Source: Chloroflexota bacterium (GTDB taxonomy: Bacteria; Chloroflexota; Dormibacteria; Dormibacterales; Dormibacteraceae). From it: 64,000 nucleotides of DNA. The notes beneath the pieces were generated by a model. That model saw nothing but the letters and a program-made list of their open reading frames with translations, was not told where the DNA came from and did no database searches. Made by a program: the position numbers and the translations under genes. Shown here piece after piece: positions 37,223 to 45,862 of this stretch. The stretch spans positions 32,079-96,078 of the forward strand of contig VBHJ01000009.1 of assembly GCA_005887685.1 (NCBI GenBank). The letters are read 5' to 3'. Within the stretch, counting starts at the first letter, position 1; every line of letters starts with the position of its first letter.

Positions 37223-38592
37223 GCCGTGACGCGTGTCACCACCTCATGAACTTCCGGTACCTCGCGGCGGATCGTCTCTTCGAGCTGGCTCTCGATCTCG
37301 TGCGCGTGCTCGAGGCTGATGTCTCCGGCGACCTCGGCCACGACGTGCGCGTAGATGCGGTTGTGCCGGTCGCTCAGCTCGACGTCGACGCACCGCTTCA
37401 CCTCCGGGTGGGCTTCAACGATCTGGCGCATCCGCGCCGCCAGCTGAGCCCGTCTGGCGGTGACGTCCTCACCTGGTACGACCTCAGGCTCCATGGGTTC
37501 GAGGTGGATGTCAATGCGCGTCACTTCGGGGAGCTCCGCGCGAATCGCGCGCTCGAGCCGGCGGCTGGTGCCTGAGGCTTTGGCCAGTGTCTGGTCGCCT
37601 GGCAGCTTCGCGTGCATCGTGAGGTGAAGCGACCCGTCGGCTTCGCGCTCGACCGTGACGTTGTGAAGATCACGAACGCCGCCGTTTCGCGCGGCCGCGG
37701 CATGGATCCTTTCCACCAGGTCGCCCTGCTGCTCCTGCCCCTGCACCGCGACAGCCAGGTCGAGGCCCGGAAGCACAGATCGCGCCCGCGTCTTCACGTC
37801 GTCGACCAGCGCGCCGGCTGCCTCGACGGAAAGCATGCGACCGGTGGCGATGCTCGCGTCACCGATCATGTTGGGACCGGACCGTCGCACGCGCACCGAC
37901 CGGACCTCGCGCACGCCGTCGACGTCGCGAATCGCGTCTCGCAGCTGCTTCTCGGCGCCGGCCGGAGCTCGGTCGATCAGGATGTCGCCCGAGCGCCACG
38001 CCAGCAGGCCCGCCGCTCGCGCGACGATCGCCGCCACCAGCAGCGCCGCCACCGAGTCGGCCCAGGTCAACCCCATCCGCACTCCGATCAGCCCGGCGAT
38101 CACGCCCAGCGTCGCCAGCACGTCGGACAGGCGGTTCGTCGCGTCGGCGAGCATGGCCTCGCTGGATGCGAGCCGGCCGACCCGGCGCAGGACCCCGGCC
38201 CGTCCGGCCTCGATCAGGAGCGTGGCGATCAGCAGACCGAATGCGTAGCCGGCTGGATTGACGATGGCGCCGCCCTCGGCCAGCCTGCGGATCGCCTCGA
38301 AAGCGATGAACGCGGCGGTGATCAGAAGCAGGATGCCCTCGGCGAACGCGGCCAGGTTTTCGGTCCGGCCGTGGCCGTAGGGATGCTCGGTGTCGGCAGG
38401 CTTGTGGGATGTGCGGACGGCGGCGAGGGTGAATCCGCTGGCCGCGAGGTCCAGGAATGAATGCGCTGCCTCGCTCAGGATGCCGAGGCTCCCGGTGAGC
38501 AGGCCGACCACCAGCTTGGCGACGACCAGCGCCACGCCGATGACGAGGGAGCCGACGGCGACGAGCTCTGGACGCCTCTCCACCCTTCTCAC
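37219..38592 (-). CDS. Cation diffusion facilitator with an extended, repeated C-terminal dimerisation region
   Basis: GSLGILSEAAHSFLDLAASGFTLAAVRTSHKPADTEHPYGHGRTENLAAF is the CDF core; C-terminus contains three related ~80-aa segments. Confidence 0.82.
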   Translation of the reverse strand: MRRVERRPELVAVGSLVIGVALVVAKLVVGLLTGSLGILSEAAHSFLDLAASGFTLAAVRTSHKPADTEHPYGHGRTENLAAFAEGILLLITAAFIAFEAIRRLAEGGAIVNPAGYAFGLLIATLLIEAGRAGVLRRVGRLASSEAMLADATNRLSDVLATLGVIAGLIGVRMGLTWADSVAALLVAAIVARAAGLLAWRSGDILIDRAPAGAEKQLRDAIRDVDGVREVRSVRVRRSGPNMIGDASIATGRMLSVEAAGALVDDVKTRARSVLPGLDLAVAVQGQEQQGDLVERIHAAAARNGGVRDLHNVTVEREADGSLHLTMHAKLPGDQTLAKASGTSRRLERAIRAELPEVTRIDIHLEPMEPEVVPGEDVTARRAQLAARMRQIVEAHPEVKRCVDVELSDRHNRIYAHVVAEVAGDISLEHAHEIESQLEETIRREVPEVHEVVTRVTA

Positions 38593-38668
38593 GGCTCCAC
38601 TTTAAGCGCACGTTTAGCGGCCGCCAGGACCGTGGTCGCGCTCGCCGAGGAGGGGCGCGGGCCTTCGT

Positions 38669-39673
38669 TTATCTCAGCTTCGAGGCCGACGCAAAAAGCT
38701 GGTCCTCGGTGCCGAGTGCGATGACGAGGTCCCCTTCCTCGAGCCTGGTGCTGGCCGGCGGGTTGGTGAGAACGGTGCCGTCCGGCTTGCGCACCGCCAA
38801 CAGCTTGCCCGCGTCCGGCGCCAGCAGCCCGGCCTCCTCGATCGTCTTGCCTATCGTCTTCGTCGTCGGTGTCACGACCATCTCCTCGACACCGATCCCG
38901 GCTTCCCCGTGATGCAGCGTGTCGAGAAGGTCGACCATCGCCGGCCGGATGGCGAGCTCGGCCATTCGGTGGCCGGCCATCACGTACGGCGAGATGGTGC
39001 GCGTGGCGCCGGCGAGCTCGAGGCGGCGGATGGAGTCAGGCCGACCGGCCCTAGCGACGATGTAGAGGTTGGGGTTGAAGGCGCGGGCCGCCAGCACTAT
39101 GTAGACCGCGCGCTCATCCGAGTCGACAGCCGAGACGAGCCCACGCGCGCGCTCGATGCCGGCTTGCAGCAGCACGTCCTCCTTCGAAGCGTCGCCCTCG
39201 ATGTGGAGTTTGCCCTCGGCGCGAATCCTCTCCAGCGCCTCGTCGGTCTGATCGATCACCACGTAGGGAACTTTGTGGTTCTCGAACTCGGCCACGATCT
39301 GGGTCCCGATGCGGCCGTAGCCGCAGATGATGAAGTGGTCGCGAAGGTGATTGAGATCTCTCTGCAACTGTCGCTCTCTCCGATACCTGCCGAATGCATT
39401 GTCCGCCAGCGTCTCCGCGAAAACACCAAAGCCGTAGAGCATCGTCGCCACGCCGATCACGATCAGACCGGATGTGAAGAGCCTGCCCGCGTTGCCCTGC
39501 GGATGCACTTCCGTGTAGCCGACGGTGCTGATGGTGATGATCACCATGTAAAACGAGTCGAGCAGGTCCCACCCGTTGATCAGCCTGTATCCGATGATCC
39601 CGACGACGATCACGATGCCGAGCAGCACTGCGGCGAGACGAAAACGGCGGAGCGGGTGCTCGAGCCGCGTCAC
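38669..39673 (-). CDS. Potassium channel / TrkA-N-TrkA-C protein
   Basis: TISTVGYTEVHP selectivity filter; HFIICGYGRIGTQIVAEFENHKVPYVVID; C-terminal TrkA-C-like LEEGDLVIALGTEDQL. Confidence 0.85.
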   Translation of the reverse strand: MTRLEHPLRRFRLAAVLLGIVIVVGIIGYRLINGWDLLDSFYMVIITISTVGYTEVHPQGNAGRLFTSGLIVIGVATMLYGFGVFAETLADNAFGRYRRERQLQRDLNHLRDHFIICGYGRIGTQIVAEFENHKVPYVVIDQTDEALERIRAEGKLHIEGDASKEDVLLQAGIERARGLVSAVDSDERAVYIVLAARAFNPNLYIVARAGRPDSIRRLELAGATRTISPYVMAGHRMAELAIRPAMVDLLDTLHHGEAGIGVEEMVVTPTTKTIGKTIEEAGLLAPDAGKLLAVRKPDGTVLTNPPASTRLEEGDLVIALGTEDQLFASASKLR

Positions 39674-39681
39674 TCCTGCAT

Positions 39682-41094
39682 TCAGCCGCCTCCGCCTGGC
39701 CCTTCCAATCCCGGTTTGGTCATCTTGCCCAGGTCGAGCACCTTGTTCAGCTCCTTCTCGCTCACGCCCCGCGCGCGCGCCAGCTGGCGGATGGAGCGCC
39801 CCGTCCGCATCGACTCCTTGGCCAGCTTCGCCGCCTCGTCGTAGCCGATGACCGGGTTCAGCGCCGTTGCCAGCATCGGACTTCGCTCGACCAGCTCGGG
39901 TCCGCGGTCGGTCGCCTGGAGGCCTTCGACGCAGCGCTCGGAGAAATTGCGGGTCGCCGCGGCGAGCAGCGTGATCGATTCGAGAATCGCCTGCGCCGCG
40001 ACCGGCATCATGACGTTGAGCTCGAACAGGCTGCCCGCCTGGCCCGACACCACGACTGTGGCGTCGTTGCCGTAGACGCGCGCGATCACCATCAGCAGCG
40101 ACTCGATGATCACGGGGTTGACCTTGCCGGGCATGATGCTCGAGCCCGGCTGCGTCTCGGGAAGCCGCAGCTCGCCCAGGCCCGCAATCGGACCGGTCCC
40201 CATGAGCCGGATATCGGAGCCGATCTTCCACAGGCTCGTTCCGATCGTCCGCAACGCGCCGTGGGCGGCGACCACGGCATCGATCGTGGCCTGCGCGTGG
40301 AAGTGGTTGGTCGATTCCTTGACCGGGACTCCGCTTGCCTTCGCGAGGCGGGCCGCCGCGATCCGTGCGTACTGCGGGTGAGTGTTGATGCCGGTCCCCA
40401 CCGCCGTCCCTCCGAGGGGCACGCGCGCCAGCTCGTCGACCGCGCCGCCGGCGCGGCGGATCGATTCCTCGACCTGGCCCGCGTAGCCCTTGAATTCCTG
40501 ACCGAGGCGGATCGGCGTCGCGTCCTGGAGGTGTGTGCGGCCGGTCTTGACGACGGGCCAGAATTCTTTGCTTTTCGTTTCGAGCGCACGATGCAGGCGT
40601 TCCAGGGCCGGGATGAGCTCGTCCTGGATGGCCATCGCGGCAGCAAGCTGGATCGCTGTCGGGATGACGTCGTTCGAGGACTGGCCGAGGTTGACGTGAT
40701 CGTTGGGATGGACGAGCTTGGAGCCTCGCTCGCCGCCCATGATCTCGGTGGCGCGGTTGGCGATGACCTCGTTGGCGTTGGTGTTGGTCGAAGTGCCTGA
40801 ACCGGTCTGATAGACGTCAATCGGAAACTGATCGTCGAGCTTTCCATCGATGACTTCCTGCGCCGCGGCCGCGACCGCGCGCGCCCGCCTGCGCGGCAGA
40901 AGGCCCAGCTCGCGATTGGTCTGCGCCGCCGCCCGCTTGACCATCCCGAGGGCGCGGATGAAGCGGCGCGGCATCGGCTGGCCGGAGATGGGAAAGTTGA
41001 CGACCGCGCGCTGGGTCGATGCGCCGTAGTACGCGTCGGCCGGGACCTGCATCTCGCCCATCGAGTCGCGCTCGATGCGAGTGCGCTTCGCCAC
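39682..41094 (-). CDS. fumC: Fumarate hydratase class II
   Basis: TGSGTSTNTNANEVIANRA, HPNDHVNLGQSSNDVIPTA, TGRTHLQDATPIRLGQEF, PGSSIMPGKVNPV. Confidence 0.95.
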   Translation of the reverse strand: MAKRTRIERDSMGEMQVPADAYYGASTQRAVVNFPISGQPMPRRFIRALGMVKRAAAQTNRELGLLPRRRARAVAAAAQEVIDGKLDDQFPIDVYQTGSGTSTNTNANEVIANRATEIMGGERGSKLVHPNDHVNLGQSSNDVIPTAIQLAAAMAIQDELIPALERLHRALETKSKEFWPVVKTGRTHLQDATPIRLGQEFKGYAGQVEESIRRAGGAVDELARVPLGGTAVGTGINTHPQYARIAAARLAKASGVPVKESTNHFHAQATIDAVVAAHGALRTIGTSLWKIGSDIRLMGTGPIAGLGELRLPETQPGSSIMPGKVNPVIIESLLMVIARVYGNDATVVVSGQAGSLFELNVMMPVAAQAILESITLLAAATRNFSERCVEGLQATDRGPELVERSPMLATALNPVIGYDEAAKLAKESMRTGRSIRQLARARGVSEKELNKVLDLGKMTKPGLEGPGGGG

Positions 41095-41100
41095 GCCGTG

Positions 41101-41110
41101 ATTCTAGAGT
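41101..41110. promoter_or_regulatory. Overlapping divergent -10 elements for fumC and the ppx/gppA-like gene
   Basis: Minus TAGAAT then 6 nt then GTG 41094; plus TAGAGT then 9 nt then ATG 41120; shared TCTAGA core. Confidence 0.5.
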
Positions 41111-41119
41111 TCCAACTCG

Positions 41120-42034
41120 ATGCGCCTTGCCGCACTCGACATCGGGTCCAACACCGTCCACATCCTGGTCGCCGACGCCGTCAGAGGCCGCCTTGAGGAA
41201 GTGGCCCACTACGTCGAGATGCCCGAGCTCGGTCCGCAGGTCGCCCGGAGCGGGGCGATCGGCAGTCGGGCCGGCGTCGCCCTCCGCGCCGTACGCAAGG
41301 TTTGGGCCCAGGCGCAGTCGCACGGGTATGAGCGGCTCATCGCCTGCGCCACCGAGGCGGTCCGGCAGGCCTCCGACGGGTCGGCTTTCGTCCGCCAGGC
41401 GAGCCAGATCATCGGCGTCCCAGTTCATGTCATCTCGCCCCAACATGAGGCGAAGCTCAGCTTTCTTGGAGCGGCGAGCCGCCATGCCGTCAAGCGCGAA
41501 TGGGCGCTCGTGGACCTGGGGGGCGCCTCGACGGAGATCGTGATCGCCCGGGACCACGACATGCTGCGCTCCGCCACCCTCGCGCTGGGCTCCGGCGTCC
41601 TTGCCGCCACCTACCTGTCCGACCCCCCGAAGCCGGAGGAGCGTGCCCGCCTGCGCAAGGCGGCCGTCCGCGGGCTGATCCACGCCCCGGACGGAGAAGT
41701 GGAGCGGCTGGTCGCGACCGGCGGAACGGCCTCCAATCTCCCGTCTGTTCTCGCCCGGCGCAACCCCCCAGGCGTCCTCACGACGGCCGACCTGCTGACC
41801 TGCGAGGCTCGACTGGACGGCCACCGGGCCCTCCAGCTTCAAGCTGAGCTCGGCCTGCCGGCCGGCCGGATCAAGGCCCTCCGGGCGGGCGTGGAGGCGC
41901 TCCTCCTCCTGCTGGACTGGTACGGGCTGGCGCTGCTTCACGTCAGCCATGAGGGGCTGCGCCACGGGATGCTGCTGGCCTACCTGAAACATGGAGAGAA
42001 CTGGTGGCGGGACCCACCCCACGAAATCACGTGA
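41120..42034 (+). CDS. Ppx/GppA family phosphatase
   Basis: LAALDIGSNTVHILVAD ... ALVDLGGASTEIVIA ... LVATGGTASNL. Confidence 0.88.
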   Translation: MRLAALDIGSNTVHILVADAVRGRLEEVAHYVEMPELGPQVARSGAIGSRAGVALRAVRKVWAQAQSHGYERLIACATEAVRQASDGSAFVRQASQIIGVPVHVISPQHEAKLSFLGAASRHAVKREWALVDLGGASTEIVIARDHDMLRSATLALGSGVLAATYLSDPPKPEERARLRKAAVRGLIHAPDGEVERLVATGGTASNLPSVLARRNPPGVLTTADLLTCEARLDGHRALQLQAELGLPAGRIKALRAGVEALLLLLDWYGLALLHVSHEGLRHGMLLAYLKHGENWWRDPPHEIT

Positions 42035-42044
42035 TTTCGTGGGG
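42017..42044. terminator. Perfect 28-bp palindrome spanning the ppx/gppA stop codon
   Basis: CCCCACGAAATCACGTGATTTCGTGGGG equals its own reverse complement; TGA at 42032-42034 lies next to the centre. Confidence 0.6.
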
Positions 42045-42073
42045 ACCCCTGTGGCGATGGGTAGAGTGAATTC

Positions 42074-43042
42074 ATGGACCGTGTGAACCGCCGCGGCGCC
42101 GCTCTCAAGACGGCGCTGGCGCTGACCTGCGTCATCCTGCTCGTCGAGTTCGCCGGGGGGCTGATCTCGCACTCCCTGGCTTTGCTCTCGGACGCAGGCC
42201 ACGTGCTGACGGACGTCTTCGCCCTCGGCCTCGCCTGGTTCGCGGTCGAACAGTCGAAACGCCCCGCCGACCGCCGCCGCAGCTACGGCTACCAACGGGT
42301 GAGCATCCTGGCCGCGCTGGTCAACTCGGTGACTTTGATCGTGATCGTGATCGCGATCGCCTACGAGGCTGTGCGCCGGCTGGCCAGCCCAGAGCCTGTA
42401 CAGGGGTGGGTGGTGGTCGTGACTGCGCTGATCGGCATCGCCGTCAACTCCTACGTCGCGTTCGGACTCCGCGGAGACACAAAGAGCCTGAACATGCGCG
42501 CAGCATTTCTGCACGTCGCGGGCGACATGGGCGCCTCGGTCGGGGTCGTCCTGGCAGGAGTCGTGATCCTGCTGACCGGCTGGCTCTACATCGACCCGAT
42601 CCTGTCGCTGGGCATCGCGGCGCTGATCGCGTTCGGGGCCTGGCGGATCGTGCGGGAGACGGTCAACCTCCTGCTGGAGGGGACGCCGCCCGACATCGAT
42701 CTTTCAGCGGTGAGCGACGAGATCAAGCACACGGACAAGGTCGCCAGCCTCCACGACCTGCACGTGTGGGCGCTGTCCTCCGAAGACACAGCGCTCAGCG
42801 TTCACGTCGTGGTCGGTGACTGTCCCCTTGGCGACGCCGAGCACATGGTTCGAGACCTGGAGCAGCGGCTGTGCGGACGCTTTGCGATCGGGCATACGAC
42901 GATCCAGGTCGAGAGCTGCCATCCGTGCGGGGAGATCCATCACGGCGCCGGCGAGCACAACCACCCGCACGAGCACCTCATGTTTACTTCTGGGGAACCA
43001 GCGCCTCCTCGCGCTGCAGGATCCTCCTCGCCACGGCGATAG
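42074..43042 (+). CDS. Cation diffusion facilitator (CzcD/ZnT-like)
   Basis: SHSLALLSDAGHVLTDVFALGLAWFA; LHVAGDMGASVGVVLAG; C-terminal His-rich GEIHHGAGEHNHPHEH. Confidence 0.9.
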   Translation: MDRVNRRGAALKTALALTCVILLVEFAGGLISHSLALLSDAGHVLTDVFALGLAWFAVEQSKRPADRRRSYGYQRVSILAALVNSVTLIVIVIAIAYEAVRRLASPEPVQGWVVVVTALIGIAVNSYVAFGLRGDTKSLNMRAAFLHVAGDMGASVGVVLAGVVILLTGWLYIDPILSLGIAALIAFGAWRIVRETVNLLLEGTPPDIDLSAVSDEIKHTDKVASLHDLHVWALSSEDTALSVHVVVGDCPLGDAEHMVRDLEQRLCGRFAIGHTTIQVESCHPCGEIHHGAGEHNHPHEHLMFTSGEPAPPRAAGSSSPRR

Positions 43043-44681
43043 CAGAGGCGTACGTCGAGTCCATCCCGCGATAGCTGAGGCCGCGGGCGCCCAGCGTCCG
43101 CGCCTGGGTGTATGGCGTGTCTGATGCGTAGTGAACGATGCCGAGGTCGAAGTGGGCCTGCGCCATGTTGACGCTCTCGTTGACCGGGTATCGGTCGGGC
43201 TGGCCGATCTCGTAGCACGCGTCGAGGTAGGGTCCCGCCTCCATCTCCACGACGGTGTAGCGCCCCTGGTAATAGAAGTCGAGGTAGTCGCGGTTCTGCA
43301 GGAAGGTCCCGCGCACCGTCACCGCACGCTGGTTGTCGAGGGCTGATCCGTAGACGAGATTGGGCTGCACGTCGCTCGCGGTGAAGCAGTTGTCGAGCCA
43401 GTAGGTGTTGCCGGAGTGCTCGTTGTAGACGGCGTTCGGGATCATCACGTCCCCAACGTCCGCATTGAGGGTGGCCGCCTTCCCGAGCACGTACACGCCG
43501 GCCACCCATGCCGCCTGCTCCGCGACCTGCCTCAGGATGTGATAGGCGGCTTCGCCGAGCGGGTAGTCGACGTTGAGGATGCACGCGTCCGACTCGCGCA
43601 GCTTTCTCTCGTCTACTGCGCCGACCCGCGGGTCGATCGCCGAGGCGTCCAGCTTGGACAGCATGAAGACCTGCGCCGCCGAGTCGACGCCGGTTCCGAC
43701 GGCCGGGATATGGCGCACCCCATTCGCCGCCTCCAGCTCGGCGCGCCACTTGCGCAAACGGTCGCGCTCCGGGTGAACGTCGAAAACCTGGCGGGCCCCG
43801 TAGTACAGCCAGTTCTGTCGCGAGGCACGGCTGTGGCCGGCCTCGAGCTTTCGCCGCTCGGAGTCCAGGTCTCGGTCCGACTTCCCGATCCAGTCCACGA
43901 TCTCGTTCTCGATCCGGCGCGCAACGCCGGTCAGCACGTTGACCAGGCTGTGTGCGTTGGAAGAGACGAAGTAGATCGGGGCGTCGCGTGCGCCGAGGTC
44001 GTCCATCGCCGCGGCGATCGGCAGCCACCAGCGGCTCGCGTTGCGTGCGAACCCAAGATGACTGCCGCCGATGAGTCGAAGCACCATGCGGCACTCTTCG
44101 CGCTTGATCGCCGCGAGGTTGGCGTCAAAGGCGTCTCCCCAGGCATCGTGCAGCCGGCGCCAGTCGTCCTGGGTGGCGCCGGCGGCGTGCCTGGCCTCGT
44201 CCTCTGAAAGGCCGACGTCCTGCAGCAGGCGATGCAGCTTGTTCCATTCGATCTGAAATGCGACGAGGGTGGGCACAAGGTCGTCGATGTCCGACGCCGA
44301 GGCGATGAGCACAGCGAGCGTGTTCTTGCCGTCGTGGTACCAGCGACGGCGGCGGGCGGGCGCCTTGACCCCCTCCCAGCCCAGGATGTCCGCGCCGAGG
44401 ACCGCCTTGAAACCCTGCGGGCTCTGGCCCATGATCACGCGCCTGCAGTGATTGATCGCGGCCGGCAGGCGTCGCACCGCGTAGAGGAGCGCGCCCATGT
44501 CGGTTTGCGGCTCCGCCGCCTGCGGATGAAGCACCGAGCCCATGAGGAGGTGGGCCTGGACGAGCGACTCGACCTTGATGTCGCCCGAGCTCTGGAGCAT
44601 GGTCGTGTACGTGCGTACGTACAGCTCGACGGCGTGCTTGCCGCTCCAGCCCGAGCCAGGTGACGTCGGTGGGGCTTCCAT
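42984..44681 (-). CDS. ~565-aa hypothetical protein with nucleoside-phosphorylase-like C-terminal motifs (possibly the DUF6909-type family; uncertain)
   Basis: GKAATLNADVGDVMIPNAVYNEHSGNTYW ... YTVVEMEAGPYLDACYEI resembles the PNP/MTAN GD(V/I) and VEMEa motifs. Confidence 0.5.
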   Translation of the reverse strand: MEAPPTSPGSGWSGKHAVELYVRTYTTMLQSSGDIKVESLVQAHLLMGSVLHPQAAEPQTDMGALLYAVRRLPAAINHCRRVIMGQSPQGFKAVLGADILGWEGVKAPARRRRWYHDGKNTLAVLIASASDIDDLVPTLVAFQIEWNKLHRLLQDVGLSEDEARHAAGATQDDWRRLHDAWGDAFDANLAAIKREECRMVLRLIGGSHLGFARNASRWWLPIAAAMDDLGARDAPIYFVSSNAHSLVNVLTGVARRIENEIVDWIGKSDRDLDSERRKLEAGHSRASRQNWLYYGARQVFDVHPERDRLRKWRAELEAANGVRHIPAVGTGVDSAAQVFMLSKLDASAIDPRVGAVDERKLRESDACILNVDYPLGEAAYHILRQVAEQAAWVAGVYVLGKAATLNADVGDVMIPNAVYNEHSGNTYWLDNCFTASDVQPNLVYGSALDNQRAVTVRGTFLQNRDYLDFYYQGRYTVVEMEAGPYLDACYEIGQPDRYPVNESVNMAQAHFDLGIVHYASDTPYTQARTLGARGLSYRGMDSTYASAIAVARRILQREEALVPQK

Positions 44682-44752
44682 GGGCCGAATATAGCCCGCC
44701 GACTTACAAAACCATGAGGAAGGTGGGGCCGGGTGTGTGCCTAATTGAACCT

Positions 44753-45484
44753 ATGACAAGCCTCTTGAAAGCCCGACCCCTTCGCATCGCCGGCCTTGCC
44801 CTGGGCGCGGTCGCCGTGGCCGGCGCCGCCATCGTGATCACCGCCTCAGCGTCCGGCATGAGCTTCAACCTGCGCCCTTCCGGGCCTGCCCAGCAGGGTG
44901 ACGCCGCCGTAACCGCCAACGGCGCTTCCTCCGCCGCCTGCACCGATTTCATGAAGCACTTCGCGGTTGAGATCGGCAAGACCCAGGCTCAAATCCAAGC
45001 CGCCTTTCAGAAATCGATCGCCGACACGCTGGCCGACGAGGTGAAGAGCGGGCAGATCACGCAGGCCCAGGCCGACGCGATCAAGAAGAAGCTCGCCAAC
45101 CAGACCCCGTGCACGCTTCCGAGCACGGCCGGTCACAGCGGCACCGCTGCGAAGCCCGCGATCGCCGCCTACATGCAGCAATACCTCGCGGCGGCCGCGT
45201 CGGCGCTGGGCATCACCGCGACCCAGCTCACCGCGGACCTCAAGGCCGGACAGTCGCTGTCCCAGGTGGCGGCGGCCCAGCACGTCTCGGAAGCGGACTT
45301 CCGGACCAAGGTGATCGCGAACCTCAAGCCTCTGCTCGACCAGGCGGTGAGCAACAAGACCATCACCGCGGCGCAGGAGCAAACGCTGATCAACCAATTG
45401 CAGACAGGGCCGCTTCCGCTGTGGAACGCGCCCGCCAAACGCGTCAAGCCGACGCCGGCGGCCTCGCCGAAAACCGCGGCTTAG
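44753..45484 (+). CDS. Secreted/membrane-anchored helical repeat protein
   Basis: N-terminal TM IAGLALGAVAVAGAAIVITASA; helical units ALGITATQLTADLKAGQSLSQVAAAQHVSEADFRTKVIANLKPLLDQAV. Confidence 0.6.
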   Translation: MTSLLKARPLRIAGLALGAVAVAGAAIVITASASGMSFNLRPSGPAQQGDAAVTANGASSAACTDFMKHFAVEIGKTQAQIQAAFQKSIADTLADEVKSGQITQAQADAIKKKLANQTPCTLPSTAGHSGTAAKPAIAAYMQQYLAAAASALGITATQLTADLKAGQSLSQVAAAQHVSEADFRTKVIANLKPLLDQAVSNKTITAAQEQTLINQLQTGPLPLWNAPAKRVKPTPAASPKTAA

Positions 45485-45852
45485 TTCAGCTCTTCCGGCG
45501 GCGGGTTTCCGCCGCCGAGGCGGCGCATCAGCTCCTCGAGGAGCTGGCGCGTCTCCGGGTCGGCCATCAGCCGCTCCTGCATCTGTTCAGCGGAGCGGCG
45601 GATCTCCGGGTCCGACATCAAGCGCTCCGACATCGCCTCGAAGCGCGATGCCATGTCCTTCATTGCGCTCTCCTGTGCCACCTGGATCAGGATCGGCTGG
45701 CTCGCCGCTGCGGCTACCGCCTCGGCCTGGGCGCGCACCATCTCGATCCCCTTGCAGCCAAGGCACTCGCCCTTGAGGCCACAGTGGCAGAGCTGGGGAC
45801 GCAGGCGATCGAGCGCCGCGTGGAGGTCGGAAAGGTCGATGGGTCCCGCCAT
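45481..45852 (-). CDS. Small Cys-cluster/coiled-coil hypothetical protein
   Basis: CHCGLKGECLGCKGIEMVR then helical tandem RLMSDPEIRRSAEQMQERLMADPETRQLLEELM. Confidence 0.55.
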   Translation of the reverse strand: MAGPIDLSDLHAALDRLRPQLCHCGLKGECLGCKGIEMVRAQAEAVAAAASQPILIQVAQESAMKDMASRFEAMSERLMSDPEIRRSAEQMQERLMADPETRQLLEELMRRLGGGNPPPEELN

Positions 45853-45862
45853 GTTCGTGAGC

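Noticed and set aside
40817-42514. Minus-strand 565-aa ORF across fumC/ppx/CDF
   Set aside because: Spans three confident genes in a shadow frame.
45529-45546. 18-bp palindrome CAGCTCCTCGAGGAGCTG
   Set aside because: Explained by codons for QLLEEL in the 45481-45852 gene; no regulatory context.
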